NCBI RefSeq assembly: GCF_901933205.1
Contig: NC_044584.1
Span: 12,689,001 to 12,753,000, forward strand
DNA: 64,000 nt
Direction of reading: 5' to 3'
Source of the DNA: Camarhynchus parvulus
Taxonomy: Eukaryota > Chordata > Aves > Passeriformes > Thraupidae
The position numbers and the translations under genes are program-made. Under the pieces are notes generated by a model, which had not been told where the DNA came from, did no database searches, and worked only from the letters and a program-made list of their open reading frames with translations. Below are positions 36,001 through 48,418 of this stretch, piece after piece. Each line of letters begins with the position of its first letter. Position 1 is the first letter of the stretch.

Positions 36001-39000
36001 TTACTCCTTGACCATGAAGGACAGTCCTGGACACTTCTGCTCAACTTGCTGATGGGCTTTGCTAAACCCTTCCCTTGGGAGTTGATATCCATTACAACCC
36101 TTGCTTACAGAAGGACTCGTCACAGAGTACGTGAGGCTGGAATCAAAGTTTTGGGATCACTTATTCTGGACTGGAGAGTGTATCTTAGAGCCTGAAAGTC
36201 TTAGGATTTCTTTTTGTTTGTTTCTATTGAAATTCAGTCCAAAGAAGTGGCTCTACTTATTTGAGACTTGCATGCATATGAATATGCTACCCAACAGCAA
36301 TGTGAAGGAGAGTATAACCTGCTGCCATGTGACATAGTTCTAGAGGTAGTATATGAATATGAGATCATTTCAATGATCTAAAGTTTCTTCTTTTTCCCAA
36401 CATGTCAAGAAATAGAAGTATTACATGTGCTTAGAGCTCTAATGTGATTATGTCTCCACAGGATACCAGGATTTAATGTGTTGCACAGAAATTTTGATAT
36501 ATTGTATTATGCTCTTGCTTACTGTATTTGCAATCACTGTTGGATTCAAAACTTGATTTGACTATAAAAATAACATATATTTCATTTTTATTTAGAAAAG
36601 AGAAAAGTGTTCATTGATCATCATGAAAGAGGTATCACAGTCAACGAGGCACATTGTTGAAGCATAATTAGTCAGATGATGATCTGGCATGTGCAGGAAG
36701 AATCTAACAAATTTATCAGTGTGTCTGAAGCAAGTTAATTTGGCTGCCTTAATCTATGTTCCATATAATCATTATGACAAAGAGAGTAACCCAGTTTAAT
36801 TTTAATGTTCAAAAAGCCAAGGGAAATTGTCATTAGTTGAAATTAAGAATAGTTCAAATCAGTGAGATAATATCAAAACAGAGCCCTGAAATATTATTCT
36901 AGCCTCATTTTTCCAGAGTCCAAAGTAGTAAAAATTCTCAGTAATTCTGTAATTTAGTTATGATCGTAAGCACTCTTTAAGTTGGATTAGAAGTGGAGTT
37001 CCAGATTAATGTGTCTTATTGCACCCCTTAGGCTGCTTTATTTTTTCAATATTCAGTTCTGATGGCTCTATATGCTGACAGCTCTTGTATATTCAAAGGA
37101 GAAAGCTATTTGGAGGGCAATGGTTAGGCTCATCCTAATGGATGGTTGTCAAAATTACTTTTCCCTGAGTTCTTGGCCTTTAATTCTCAGTGAACTCAGT
37201 GACAGTAAAGGTCAGTCTCTATTCAGATGAAAACCTCAGTGTCTAAACATGGGGATTTGAAAGCAGAAATGTATAAATATTTTTGAAATATTTACATCTC
37301 TAAGCCAGCATTTGCTTTCAGAAGTGTCACCTTTCATATGCAGATCTGTTTTCTTCTCTCCTTGCAAAGTGCAAATAACCCAATCTTAAATAACAGCAGA
37401 TACTACATTGTAGAACTTAAGTAACTGTAATCAGCAGACAAAATAACTTGCAATTACTCACTTTGATTTTGTTCCTTTGCTCCCCAGCACAAGGTGGTTA
37501 CTGCAGTTTCTGACCATCTTAAAGACAGGATTCTGAGCCTGTGCTCTCCTGCTCCTTTCAGTGGAGCATTGAGGCTGCTGGAGCTTTCCAAGCCTGGTTC
37601 AGGCTGGCAGCTGTGTCAGGATGTGCAGTTCTGTAGCTCAGTCCTCCATGGTCCATAATATCCTCATTGTTTGCCAGGACTTTCCCCTGATTGACTGATG
37701 AACTCAAATGGGATGGAATCACAGAGACTAGGAGGGATGGCTGGTGCTTAGTTGACTTTGAAAACCTGGTCTGTTATTGACTGGGGCAGCATTAAGAAAA
37801 TCAAGCATTTGTCAATGAAACTAAAAAAACAATTGTAAAAATACCTGGCAAATCTCCTTCTCTATAAGGCAGGCAACCCTCTTCTGCCACTGGTCATCCC
37901 CAAATTTGTAGAGGGGAGGTAGAGGACTAAAAGTAAGGGCACTGTTTGTGTGTTTGAGAAATACTATAACAGACACAGAACTTGAAAAACATTTACTAAT
38001 ATAACTTCTATAAATGTTCTGGACCACTCAAATGGTTTTGCTGTCCTTTCTGAAACTACACATACACACTGTCCCCCAGAGGTGCTGCCCTATTTTCTCT
38101 CTTCAGCCCTCAGATGGATGGAATTTGGGGAGACTGAGAGCACATTTGCTATTGGCACAGAAATAAATGTCAGGCTACAAATTCTTCCATTCTATTTAAG
38201 AAAAACTATTTTTCACCACAATGGTGGAAAAGCTTATGCAATTCTTCTTGTATGACTGAGATGTACTCTGTAACATAGAAATGTTAATGCTTCCTGCTGC
38301 TTTTAAAATCTGTGCCTCATTTTGACTGTGGGTTTCAGTCTTTTGAACAAATGCTTCATTTTTTTTTTCAACTCACTCAATCACCCAGATTTCTTTAGTT
38401 GTATTATACCACCTGGAATGGAAAGAAAAGGAAATGTTGACTGAAAACTGCTGTCTGCCAGAGGTGAATTATCAGATCAACATTTCTTGAGACAAATGTT
38501 GGAAAGAGCTTCATAAAGATTTTTGCAATTTGTAGCTCATTGGCAAGTTTAATCAATAATGGTGTGAAAGCTTTCAGCTGGGCCTGTCTGCAAAGATCAT
38601 GGCAGCTGAACAAGCTGTCCCTGGAGGGTGTTGGGCTGCATGGCAATGTTGAAGAGGCTGGCTGTGTGTTAAAGCACACTCTGGTATGATTAAAAAAGTG
38701 CATGTGTTGAACACAGATATGAAAAGGCCTTTTTTTCATGCATTCTCCCTCAATGTGCACACATTTTCAAAAGAAACCTCCACTGCTCTTTGGACAGAGA
38801 GTTCTCTGTGCTGCTGGCAGTGCCACCAGGAGCACTGCTCAGCCTCACACTTCCCAACCCAGCCACTGATCAATGAGCTCTATCAACTGCCTCCAGCTCT
38901 GGAGCTCTCTCAAGGGCAGGGACTCCTTTTTCTTTCAGGAGTTCAGCCTGTCATCCCAACAGATCGTCTCTCTGTTTGCAGCAGAAGGCAGTAGAGGATC

Positions 39001-42000
39001 TGTACTGTTTTTCATACCTCAAAGCAGTATTTTGCTTGCTTTCTCCCCGTTTCCCTTTAAGCAGCATCATCCAGCAGAAAGTGGAAAATCTGCTGCTGAG
39101 AGTGAAGTCAAAGGCATGTGATGAGTGCAACAGCAGTTGGAAGCATCCCTCACTGGGACTTTCTCTTTGTTAACACACAGTGAAGTTATGTGTAAAGATG
39201 AGGGGGAGTTCTAATTATGCATTTTCTGAACATAACATCTCATAAGATCATTGTCAGCTAATCAGAAATTTCCAAACTTGTTTAGCATTCAAAGGCACTT
39301 TGTAACCAGATGTAAACTTCAAATTTACACCTTTATATCAAACCTTATGTAGATTCTGTTTTCAGTGGCCTTTAAGGAACAACACAGCAGCACTTCAGAG
39401 GATTTGAAATACTGACTAGCTCCTTCTTGCTCTAATTCCTTTAGAGTAAGCACAAGGGCTTTTAGAGAAGGTTCAACAATTTAATTCACTAATTAGAACT
39501 ATATACATAAATATGTTCCTAGCATTTGATATGCCTTAGTTCAAAGTAGTAACATTCTAATTTGGAAGCAGGGTAAGGAAATACAATTACTTCCACATGT
39601 TTTGTTTGGGGCTAAATATTAGATAATAAATTTACCAGTACCTTTGCTACTTCTACAATTCACCTGGTGAAATTTAATGTCCAGGAGTGGAGATGATGAC
39701 AGGCTGACATTCCTGAATACAACTCTTCCAAATAGTCTGATACCAGGTCAAGTAATGAAATTAGGATATTTTGGAGGATTATGAAGTTTTTAATTTCTTC
39801 TCCTTTGACATCACTTAGAAAGGGGCTAACAATTCCAGCATATCAAAATGTTTTTGAATAACGTTTCTGAAGGGTTTTAGAGTCTTAATTTGAGTGAAAT
39901 TTAGTTCTACTTTGCAAAGGCTGTAAGACTATTCAAACACATAAGGTTTTCTTTTACTAAAAAGCTTTCTTTGCTAAATAGTTATTTTTATCAAGACTTT
40001 TAATCCATTAAAATGCATTAGTCACATGTCTTGTTCAGTACTCAGCACTGAAATATTACCTGCTCAGGGCTGAGGTGATAAAAAGGTGCAGTGCACATAT
40101 TCAGTAGTACATTAGTTACTGTCATGGTACCAGTTTGCAGGCAGAGTTCAGTCAAGGAAAGTTCTGTTTGAGGAAAAAAAAAATCTACCTGTCTATCCTT
40201 TCTTCTTCTTGCTTCTTTATTAAGTCTCTGAATGTGGAGAGCCAGCTGGACAATTTTCCTGTCTATTTCTGGGCCTAGGTGTTAATTTAAAATAATTGTA
40301 TTGAATTTAAGTTGTCATAATTAGTGTCTGAAATCACAAGAGCCTCCTGGAAACTCAGCTTACCCTGTTCCCTTTGTGATGTTTCAGTGTTTCACCCCAT
40401 TAAAAAGCCTGTGCACAGTTGGAGGCCATTTCTGCATGAAACCACTGGACATAATTTAGTTTTCTGGTAGTATTAAATTAATGAGTCAAAGATGAGCTTA
40501 AATGTTGAAGAAAAGGTACTGTGAGTTCCCCAGCTGAGAAATAAATGGTACTGATGGATGTGCTCTATATTTGCAGGGGTTTTATTGTGTTGAAGAATGC
40601 AGTTTCTAAGTTGTTTTTGTTTTAGCTTGACTGTTCTTCTTAACTCAGAGATTTAACAATGAAGCCATTTTTCACCCCTAACCTGGAAAACACTGATGTT
40701 TTTAAGAAAATGAGTCATTACAATTTCTTTATGGCCTTGTATGAGGCTACTTCAGTGTTTTCCTGCAGAGAAGACAGCTCATGTCTCCAGCCCCAGATGG
40801 GCTGATGGGTCAGTGCAGAATAATAAAGATATAATTGCATTCATCCATGCATCCAGCATAATAACTAAAAATCCTCAAGTTTTGGATTTTTAAAAAATAA
40901 TAACATTTGGAAATACTTTGCTTAGATGTTTAGAGTTACTTCTACAAATACATTCCTTGCTGCACTAATATAGAAACTTCTTGTAACGGAGTATTTCTAG
41001 CGTTGATATAAAGCAGAAAAAGAGAGTAATATCTGAGAACAAAGCTGTAAGACTGTATTGAGACACCCCAGAAACAGGTACATAAGATATTATATCCTCA
41101 TACAATATAAGTATATTGCAGCAATTCATGTTCTATTAGTTTAATGTATATAAAAGCTTCAAAAGAAAATTGCAAATGTTAAGCAAACTGTAAGTTCAGA
41201 AGGTAAGAAATAAACCTTATTATTAATTATTACATTAAGGATTTTTATGCTTAATGACACTTTTAGAACTATCAGGATAGAGTCCTAATTATATTCTATA
41301 TTTTTTAGGGTAAGAAGTGATTTATTTATCTTAAAATATAGTAAATTAAAAATTCATTAAAATTAAAAATTGATCAGATTTGCCAAATAATTCCCTTCAT
41401 GTTTATTATTTTGTAATAGGCATAATATTCACCAGTTAGTCTGTGGTGTGTTGGAAATACTAATGCTACTACTGAGAGTGAACTATGAACTGGATAATTT
41501 TTTAATGTTATGCTGAAAAATTCTGAGTGTTGCCATCAAGCATCAGTTTGATCTCTGTCTCATTAACAGACCTTACTTAAAATGCCATTCATTCAGGGTT
41601 CACGGGAGGAATAATTCAATATCCTTTGTGTAGTGGTAGTTGAAATGGTAAAAACCACAAGTGAGCTGAGTGGGAAGATCAGTAAGAATTTACAGTGTAC
41701 CTGGGAGATGAAGGCTTGCCCTGAATGTGTGCCTGGAGCTCTGGCTTTGCTCATCTTTGAGACAGAGAGTGACAACAGCCAGAGGAGAATGAGAGAAGTC
41801 AGCAGGAGTAATGAAAGGATTATCTCCCCAGGAGAAATGGGGAATCTTTCCAGTGTTAATAGACTGCAAAGAAATTTTACTGCAAAGAAATGCTTGGGTT
41901 GAACAGTTTCTCATGCTAAAGGACCCAGCTAATTCCAATCCTGGCTTGAACTTTACTTAAAAATGAAGAGGTCAATTCTTGTGGCCTGGTTAAGGGAGAT

Positions 42001-45000
42001 TTGGCTGTAGAGTTGGAGTCCGAGCCTCTGTCAGATCTCTAAGTGTGTCTGGTTTCCAGCCAACTACAGCTCTGCTGCTCAGCCTCTGCCAGGCTATGTC
42101 CTAATTTCAAAACAATATCTTCACTATGTTTCAGTCCCCAAGGGCAGTAGCTACACCAGATTTAATTAAAACTGGGAATGCTAATCAGCAGGTCCTCCTG
42201 TAACTGAGAGATTTCTCACTGTCCTAAAGTTAAGTGGCTTTTGCCTCCTACCACTGTGGGAAGCACTGAGACAATGCTGCTGGGTGACAGATCCCAGAGT
42301 CCACAGTTCCTTACCTGAAACTTGGGAACAGCAGCAGGTTCATCCAGGGACAGTCTGCCTTCAGATACAGTGCAGAGGTTGCTTAATTGAATTCTGTAAC
42401 AAATCCCCTTTCTACATTTGCAAATCATAAAACAACACCAAGACTTTTACTAATGAATATGTGGAAGGAAATAAAAAGAACCTTGAGTAACTTAATGCCC
42501 TTCTCTGCACTGAACTGGCTGACAATTATACATTATTGCAGATTCCTGTTCAAGGCTCAGAGACCTTGATTAGCCAGACTGCCCTAACCAGGGCAGGCAT
42601 CTCTCTGGCCCCTATGATCTGTGCAACTGGATTTTCTCCCCAGGGTGTGCAGTACAGGAGCACAGGCGGAAGGAAGCAGAAGCACACTCAGAAGTAGGAA
42701 ATGTCCTGAAGTTCAGCAGTTGCAACTAATCATTGAAGTCAGCAAGGTGAGCAATTATTTACTCTGCTGATTTAAAGAAAGAGGGGGGGAGTGAGGAAGG
42801 GAGAATCAAGCAGAAATAGTAAGCAATAAATGTACATGCTTTAATTTTCACTGCTGTAGTGTTGTGTAAGAGTACAGAAATTTCATGGGTTTTACTTTAC
42901 TTCCACAGGAAGTGTCGTGTTTGTATTTAATTTCTGGTAACCCAAGGGCAAAGCAAAGCAATTAACATGTTGAAGACTTAAAAATAAACTTCAGAAGCTT
43001 CAAGTAAAATACCTTTAGCTGATTAGTGTTACAATGCATCTTTAATGAGAAATAAATGAGGATTGCATTGTTTCTTAGGATAAGGAGAGTTGTTAGATAT
43101 CTGCATTGATAATACAGGGCTTAGAAATAATCTGTGAGCTGCTTTTCTAGAAGAAAAATAGGAAAATTCTACATGGCCTAGTGTACACATAAGAAAAACA
43201 GTGAAACAAATACATTTATACAAGTTCTTTCCGTAAAAAGCTTATTGCAAAGCGAATTTTAACATGGTTCTGTTGCTCTTTGGATTGTTTACTCACCCCT
43301 TGCTGTGTATTCATATTTCTCTATTTTTGTCCAACTGTTAGTTTTTCTTCAACTCTGATTTTACTACAAACTAATTTGTATAAAAAGTGCGGTCTGTAAA
43401 ATGTAGAACTAATTTTGAATGACCCACATATAAAATACTACCTCCTCTTGTACCCACAGCAAACAAAATTCTATGGAAAACAAGGCTCAGAAATAGACTT
43501 TACAAAATATTTCTTTACAGTTATCCTGTCATGGCTGTGTACTGAATAAAGGGAATATGAAAAGTCCTTTGATTGGGAAGATTGGCAGCATCTGTGTTTT
43601 TAAATAGAATTATTTTAAAATATGCATGAATTTATTGTCTTGGTTAAGTTGCTGCACAGTAAAAAGGAATGCTGTTCTCTGAACAATAACTGGTCTGTCT
43701 CAGTTCCCAAATTGGGTCACAGACAGAATGCTCTGGTATTTCTCTCTTTTACCTTGCTTTCTTGGAGAAGTGATTGATACTGTAATCCTTACTGCATTGA
43801 GGTGGTGTACTGATAAAACCTAGTGTTTTTCATGAATGACAGATCCTCTTCTTTTGTCCTGTTTTTGATGTAGTTGTATTGTAGAACACCTTAAAGAACA
43901 ATGTAGAAATCTGCAGTCTCAACAAAATATGCTGAAATGTACTGAATGAGTACAGCAATCCCAGTTATTGCTGGAGTTTATTTTTGGTAATAAACACTTC
44001 ATCTTCTGTACAGGACTGTGGTAAAATGAAATAGTTTGAATTATTAATATTACACCATTTTACAGTCATCATACCTCTAAATATGCCAAATAACTTCCTA
44101 AATATCCCCACGAAAGGACTGAGGGTGGGGTGAGGGTGACAATACTGTTCTATAAAGCTCATGTGCTACATCACTTCTCTCCAGCTCTATCTCCAATTGC
44201 TCCAACAGCTGAAGAGGTTGGGAAGTGTCCTACCTGCAGTGCTGGTGACACAACCCAGGGAACCCCTGGACAGGCAGCCTGCCTTGTGTGGGGCTGTGGA
44301 TCTTGGTTTGTTAGAGCAGTATCAGCTGCCTTCCTGTATTGCTGTGTCTTTTTTATATGGCAGGTGAGAAAGATTTGAATACAGATAATGCCATTACCAG
44401 TTAATTTAAAAGGCCAGATTGTGTTTTTTTAACAATGCTAGACCTTTCTAAGCAATGTTTCAGAAAGATAAGGATATATTTAGAAGATGGATGTTTCAAT
44501 TTCTGGCTGCCTAAAAGTGACATAACAACATTATAAATTTAAATAGGATGACGCTTTAATGGGTCTCCTAGAGGAAAAAAAGAGGTGTTTATTAGTAGAA
44601 ATGTTCTAAACTATCTGCATTTGACAAAGTGCTAATGGAGAAAATTACTTCTAGAGAAACAAATGAAAATGTCAATTAAAAAAAAGTAATGGCTCCCTAA
44701 GTTGTGGGTTGTGGTTTTGCTTTTGGAGTTTTTTTATTTTTAAATTTTTTTTTCCTGAAGAGAAGTGTGTTTTCTGGGTGTGTTTTCTGTATTGCTTGAA
44801 AAGCTTCTGATTTGTCTGTGTTGCCTGAGTTCTGGGAGTGTTGGGGGATTTCTGGGGACACCCCTTCACCCCTTCTGTATCTGCTGCTGCACAGTTGTAT
44901 TTCATTTAGGCTGGAAGCTGGTTTAATAGGCTGGTCTAATGCTTCTTCTCCATTATGTGTTTTGTTTTTACACTTTTTTAGGGATTATTTTCCAATGAAG

Positions 45001-47271
45001 TGTCCACAAGCACAGTGCCTGCACCCTAAACCACCTGGCTTTGCACTTCCATATGTGCCAGAAATGTGGTGTCTCATGTCAGCAGAGACATTCCTGGTAA
45101 ATGCAGAGTATTAATGAACTGGAAATTCCCTCTTTACAATTTTCTGATGCCAATCAGCTTTTCTCTGGTGACTGGGAATCCTGGGATGCCAGGTAATGTC
45201 AGGGTTTGTTAGCAGGCACACTGGGAACTGCTGGGTGTGTGAAGGTTGCCCTTGCTCTAAAGGACATTGCTGGGTTCAGCTGGAGTCTGCACAGAAAGGC
45301 TCGGGGAGGGCATGAACAGAAGCAGCTTTCTCCCAGCATCAAGCAGGGACACAATGAGCCTGCAGTGACACAGCCACTTGTGCCATGACACACATGGGGA
45401 CCTGGGCCCTGTGAAGCAGGGAAATGTTTAGGTTTTCCTGCTGCTGTTTGATTTGCTTACATTAGATGTGTCTTCAGTTATTTTTCTCACAGCAGAATAG
45501 AACCAGCTGAGGATAATGTCTGGGAACACCAGACACTGGGAACCAAGTAGCTGAGCTGAGCTAAGAAAGGAATCATCAAGCAGTGACCATGGCATAGGCT
45601 GTCTGCAAATAAGGGTGCCAGGGGAGACTTTACTTCTGCCAGTGTAAAATGTGATTTTTAATGAGACAGATGTTTCATTTCTGTCTCTAATCTCCACGAG
45701 CTGAATACTGTAGCTCTATAAAAATATTACCTCCATTAAAACCTGCAAGATGAGATGCTGTACCCAAATGCACTAAAGGCAAGCAGTAGGCAGAGTGTAC
45801 TCATGTCTTAATGACTTTTTGGAAAGGTTCAGAAATAGTGTGTTCTTAAATTTGCTTACACTGAAGCTGGAAAACCAGTATTTCTCCCAAAGACTTTGTT
45901 TTCAGTCATTAGCCTCATGTTCACAAGTCTCCCCTCAGACTGTACTTAATTACAGTAGCATTTGGTTACCTTCACAGGTTCCTCTGCTGTTCTAATGGGA
46001 ATTTTTCTCATTTAATAAGAGACATCGAAGTTTATCTCATCCTTTTAGCAGCCTAAGAGAAACCAAAATGAACTGTGGTCACTTGGTGTTTTTTAATCTC
46101 TGTCCAGCCCCTTGAGCCCACAACAACAGGAGGACTCCCTTGCTCTCGTTTCACCAGCACTTTGAACTGTGAGTGACATCTTGCTTTAAAGGCAGTCATA
46201 TGATGACACTGACAGAGAGTTACAATTACCAACCCTGCTGGAGGTACCAAAACAATGTCCTCAACATCAAAAGATGTTGTTTTAAATTATAATTAGGGTC
46301 TCCATGGGTGAATTGTTTCATAATTTAACATATTTTATTTTTCTTGACATAAACAAGATGAGGCATAGTGACAGCAAGGACCTCTGCCATTTCAAATTAG
46401 TTAAAGCATCAGTATTAATTCTTAACCAGCTAATTACACTAAGAAAAGTGAGGAAACACAATTTGTTATTTATGCTGGAAAAAAACCACATTCTTAGCTT
46501 ATTTTTGTAACTTTTTACTACATACAGGAATGTCCAGCCACAAACTATGGTTAAATATCCTTCCCATGATTGTATTATATGGCTACAAAATGTTCTCTCA
46601 TTTTCCACATTCTACTGAAAATGAGACTGTGAAAACATTCAGCTAAGCAAAAGCAGCTGGAGAATAAAAGCAAAATCACCTCTTTTCTCTCTGAATCCAA
46701 CATTACCTCTGCTCAAGCTGCTGCCATGGGGCTGCAGTCCCCAGGTGGGCCCTGTCCAGCTGCAGGTACAGCCACTTGCTGCAAGGCAAAGGTGATTTTA
46801 CAGTCTCAGCAGTTTCATAAATCAGGCTTGAAGGAGACTCCTTGATAAACTGTTGTAACTAAAATGTAATTAAACTGACTCTTCAGCACAGCATTCCCTA
46901 CCTTTCACCATCTTTAAATACCTGTCATACCCTCTAGGGAACACTGTTGTATGTGAGTACATACATAAAACGGGACAGAATGCATGAATGATGCTCTCTG
47001 TGTTCCTCCCTCTTCAGGTGCCAAAGCTGCACCAGCTCCAGTTCCAGATAACCCACGGCATGGATTGTAATGTGTTCAACAAAATACTTAAAAACCCCAA
47101 CAGCTATGACTTAATTACATGAAGAATTTATTTGCAAAAAATTAGATACACTTGCTAAAAAAAGAGGTGGATTTCAGCATGTAAACTATTTTATAAATTT
47201 GTTTTAAAAGACTTATTGCAGTGAAGAAAACATACTTTTTAGGCTTTTCAATATTTTGTAGTATTCTGTAT

Positions 47272-47288
47272 TGCCTTACAGTAAGGCA
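47272..47288. repeat. 17-nt perfect odd palindrome
   Basis: TGCCTTAC, A, GTAAGGCA: eight-base arms with a single central base. It lies just past the likely CPPED1 3' end. Confidence 0.85.
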
Positions 47289-47358
47289 CTCTACATTGCA
47301 TTTGGAAATCAAAGTTCTCTGTTTGTCTAGGAATCAACAAAGTGACTTCTGATTACAG

Positions 47359-47374
47359 TATTCTGTACAGAATA
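47359..47374. repeat. 16-nt perfect palindrome
   Basis: TATTCTGTACAGAATA is exactly self-complementary. It lies 70 bases from the palindrome at 47272 and shares the word GTATTCTGTA with the sequence just before that one. Confidence 0.85.
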
Positions 47375-47520
47375 TTCTCCCCATGCAATTATTGCAACTT
47401 CCATAGCTAGAGCCAGGATATGTGCTAATTGAATGGCAGTGAAATTTCAAAATGGAAGCAGTTGTTTCACCTTAGTTTCTGTCAATGACATTTATATCAG
47501 CCTCATTTACAGACTTTTCA

Positions 47521-47590
47521 TTATATAAAACTATATAATGGAAACTATAAAACTATATAACATTATATAAAACTTTATAACAGATATAAC
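47521..47590. repeat. degenerate AT-rich tandem repeat
   Basis: Three imperfect copies of a TATATAAAACTATATAA-type unit in about 70 bases. It lies beyond the likely CPPED1 poly(A) site. Confidence 0.7.
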
Positions 47591-47804
47591 AGAAACCCAA
47601 GCTGTGACTGCAAACCAGAATGTGTCTCCTGTTGCTCCTGGCTCTGAAGAGCTAAGAAAATAAAGAGTGGGAAATGGGAGAAAATATGACACCAAGGTAA
47701 TAGGATATGATCCAAAAGTTGCTAAAATTCACCAGTAGTCTGCTAACTTCACATTTTTTGAGATTTGTTTCTGTAAAATGTGCCCCATTTATGTTGTCCA
47801 GAAG

Positions 47805-48152
47805 GTAACAGAAATTACTACATTTATTGGTTTTGAAATACCCTAGCAAGTTAAAGGGTTACAGACACCAGTTTCTCTGTAATAAGAAAGTATTACCTAG
47901 GAGCAAAGCAAAAATTCTCAGACCTGTACCTTTCAATCACACATTACCATATTAGCTCTGCTCTTCTCCCATATTCCTCATAGGTCTCATTTTCAAAAAG
48001 AAAAACATGTCAACAGCTTCGTTGTTATTTAGGACGACAACAAACTGAGACCTGTTCTGGGACACTGCAGTCAGAAATCTGAGTTCTGCTTGGGGAAACT
48101 TCAGGAAACTGTTTACATTTATCTAACACAGAAAAATCTCTTTTGCTACAGC
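47805..48152 (-). other. CPPED1: candidate CPPED1 3' UTR
   Basis: Non-coding sequence after the CPPED1 stop on the - strand, to just beyond the first AATAAA, giving a UTR of about 350 bases. Longer forms using more distal signals cannot be excluded. Confidence 0.45.
47823..47828 (-). terminator. CPPED1: candidate CPPED1 poly(A) signal (AATAAA on - strand)
   Basis: TTTATT on the + strand reads AATAAA on the - strand, about 325 bases past the stop codon. The - strand sequence after it is moderately U-rich. It is the nearest canonical signal I see. Confidence 0.45.
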
Positions 48153-48385
48153 CTACTTTTGCTTAGCAAGCATATCCAGCAGCTCCTTCTCTATGCCATG
48201 GCTGCCCAGGTCAGTTAAGCTGTAGTATCTGTGCACCACCTCCTCCTCTGTCACAACCACCACTCGGAGGCCGTGTGTATCCTGTCCCAGCTGACATCCT
48301 ATAGCTGATGACACCACCATTTCCAGGCCTTTGTAGGACCCTCCAGCATTCCTGTGGTAATGCCCAGAAAATACAGCTCGAATGC
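48153..48385 (-). CDS. CPPED1: CPPED1 last coding exon
   Basis: CPPED1 (CSTP1) is a calcineurin-like metallophosphatase, reported as a cytosolic phosphatase that dephosphorylates AKT1. This exon codes the C-terminal 76 residues plus TAG (48153-48155). A long pyrimidine tract and ACCAG acceptor precede it. Its first two bases (GC) complete a glycine codon begun by G at the end of the previous exon, so the reading joins as [23 protein letters not shown] is metallophosphatase motif V (GHxH), whose histidines bind metal. It is followed by a conserved [11 protein letters not shown] segment and a [16 protein letters not shown] stretch, and ends AKQK. These features match the human C-terminus as I remember it. 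It is not broken. Confidence 0.96.
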
Positions 48386-48390
48386 CTGGT

Positions 48391-48418
48391 AAAGAAAAAA
48401 AGAAAAAAAAAAAAAAGA
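48391..48418 (-). promoter_or_regulatory. CPPED1: long polypyrimidine tract of the CPPED1 last-exon acceptor
   Basis: On the - strand, 28 consecutive pyrimidines include a T14 run (48403-48416) and a T7 run, ending five bases before exon start at ACCAG|GC. It is both the splice-acceptor tract and a mononucleotide microsatellite. Confidence 0.85.

Larger units (their letters stand above)
27791..47804. other. intergenic spacer, no gene seen
   Basis: AT-rich sequence between the CpG island and the CPPED1 3' end. I see no conserved coding exon, tRNA, rRNA or other RNA gene, and no LTR or CR1 copy I can defend. A TAAT-rich block at about 36700-36850 may be a conserved element. A T-rich, A-poor stretch lies at 44720-44760, and a few GC-richer patches (33060-33200, 38790-39000, 45190-45420) are unassigned. 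Confidence 0.5.

Noticed and set aside
37700..37750. possible CR1 tail (GGAATCACAGAGAC-like)
   Set aside because: Only a short resemblance to the octamer end, and the adjoining CR1 body sequence is missing.
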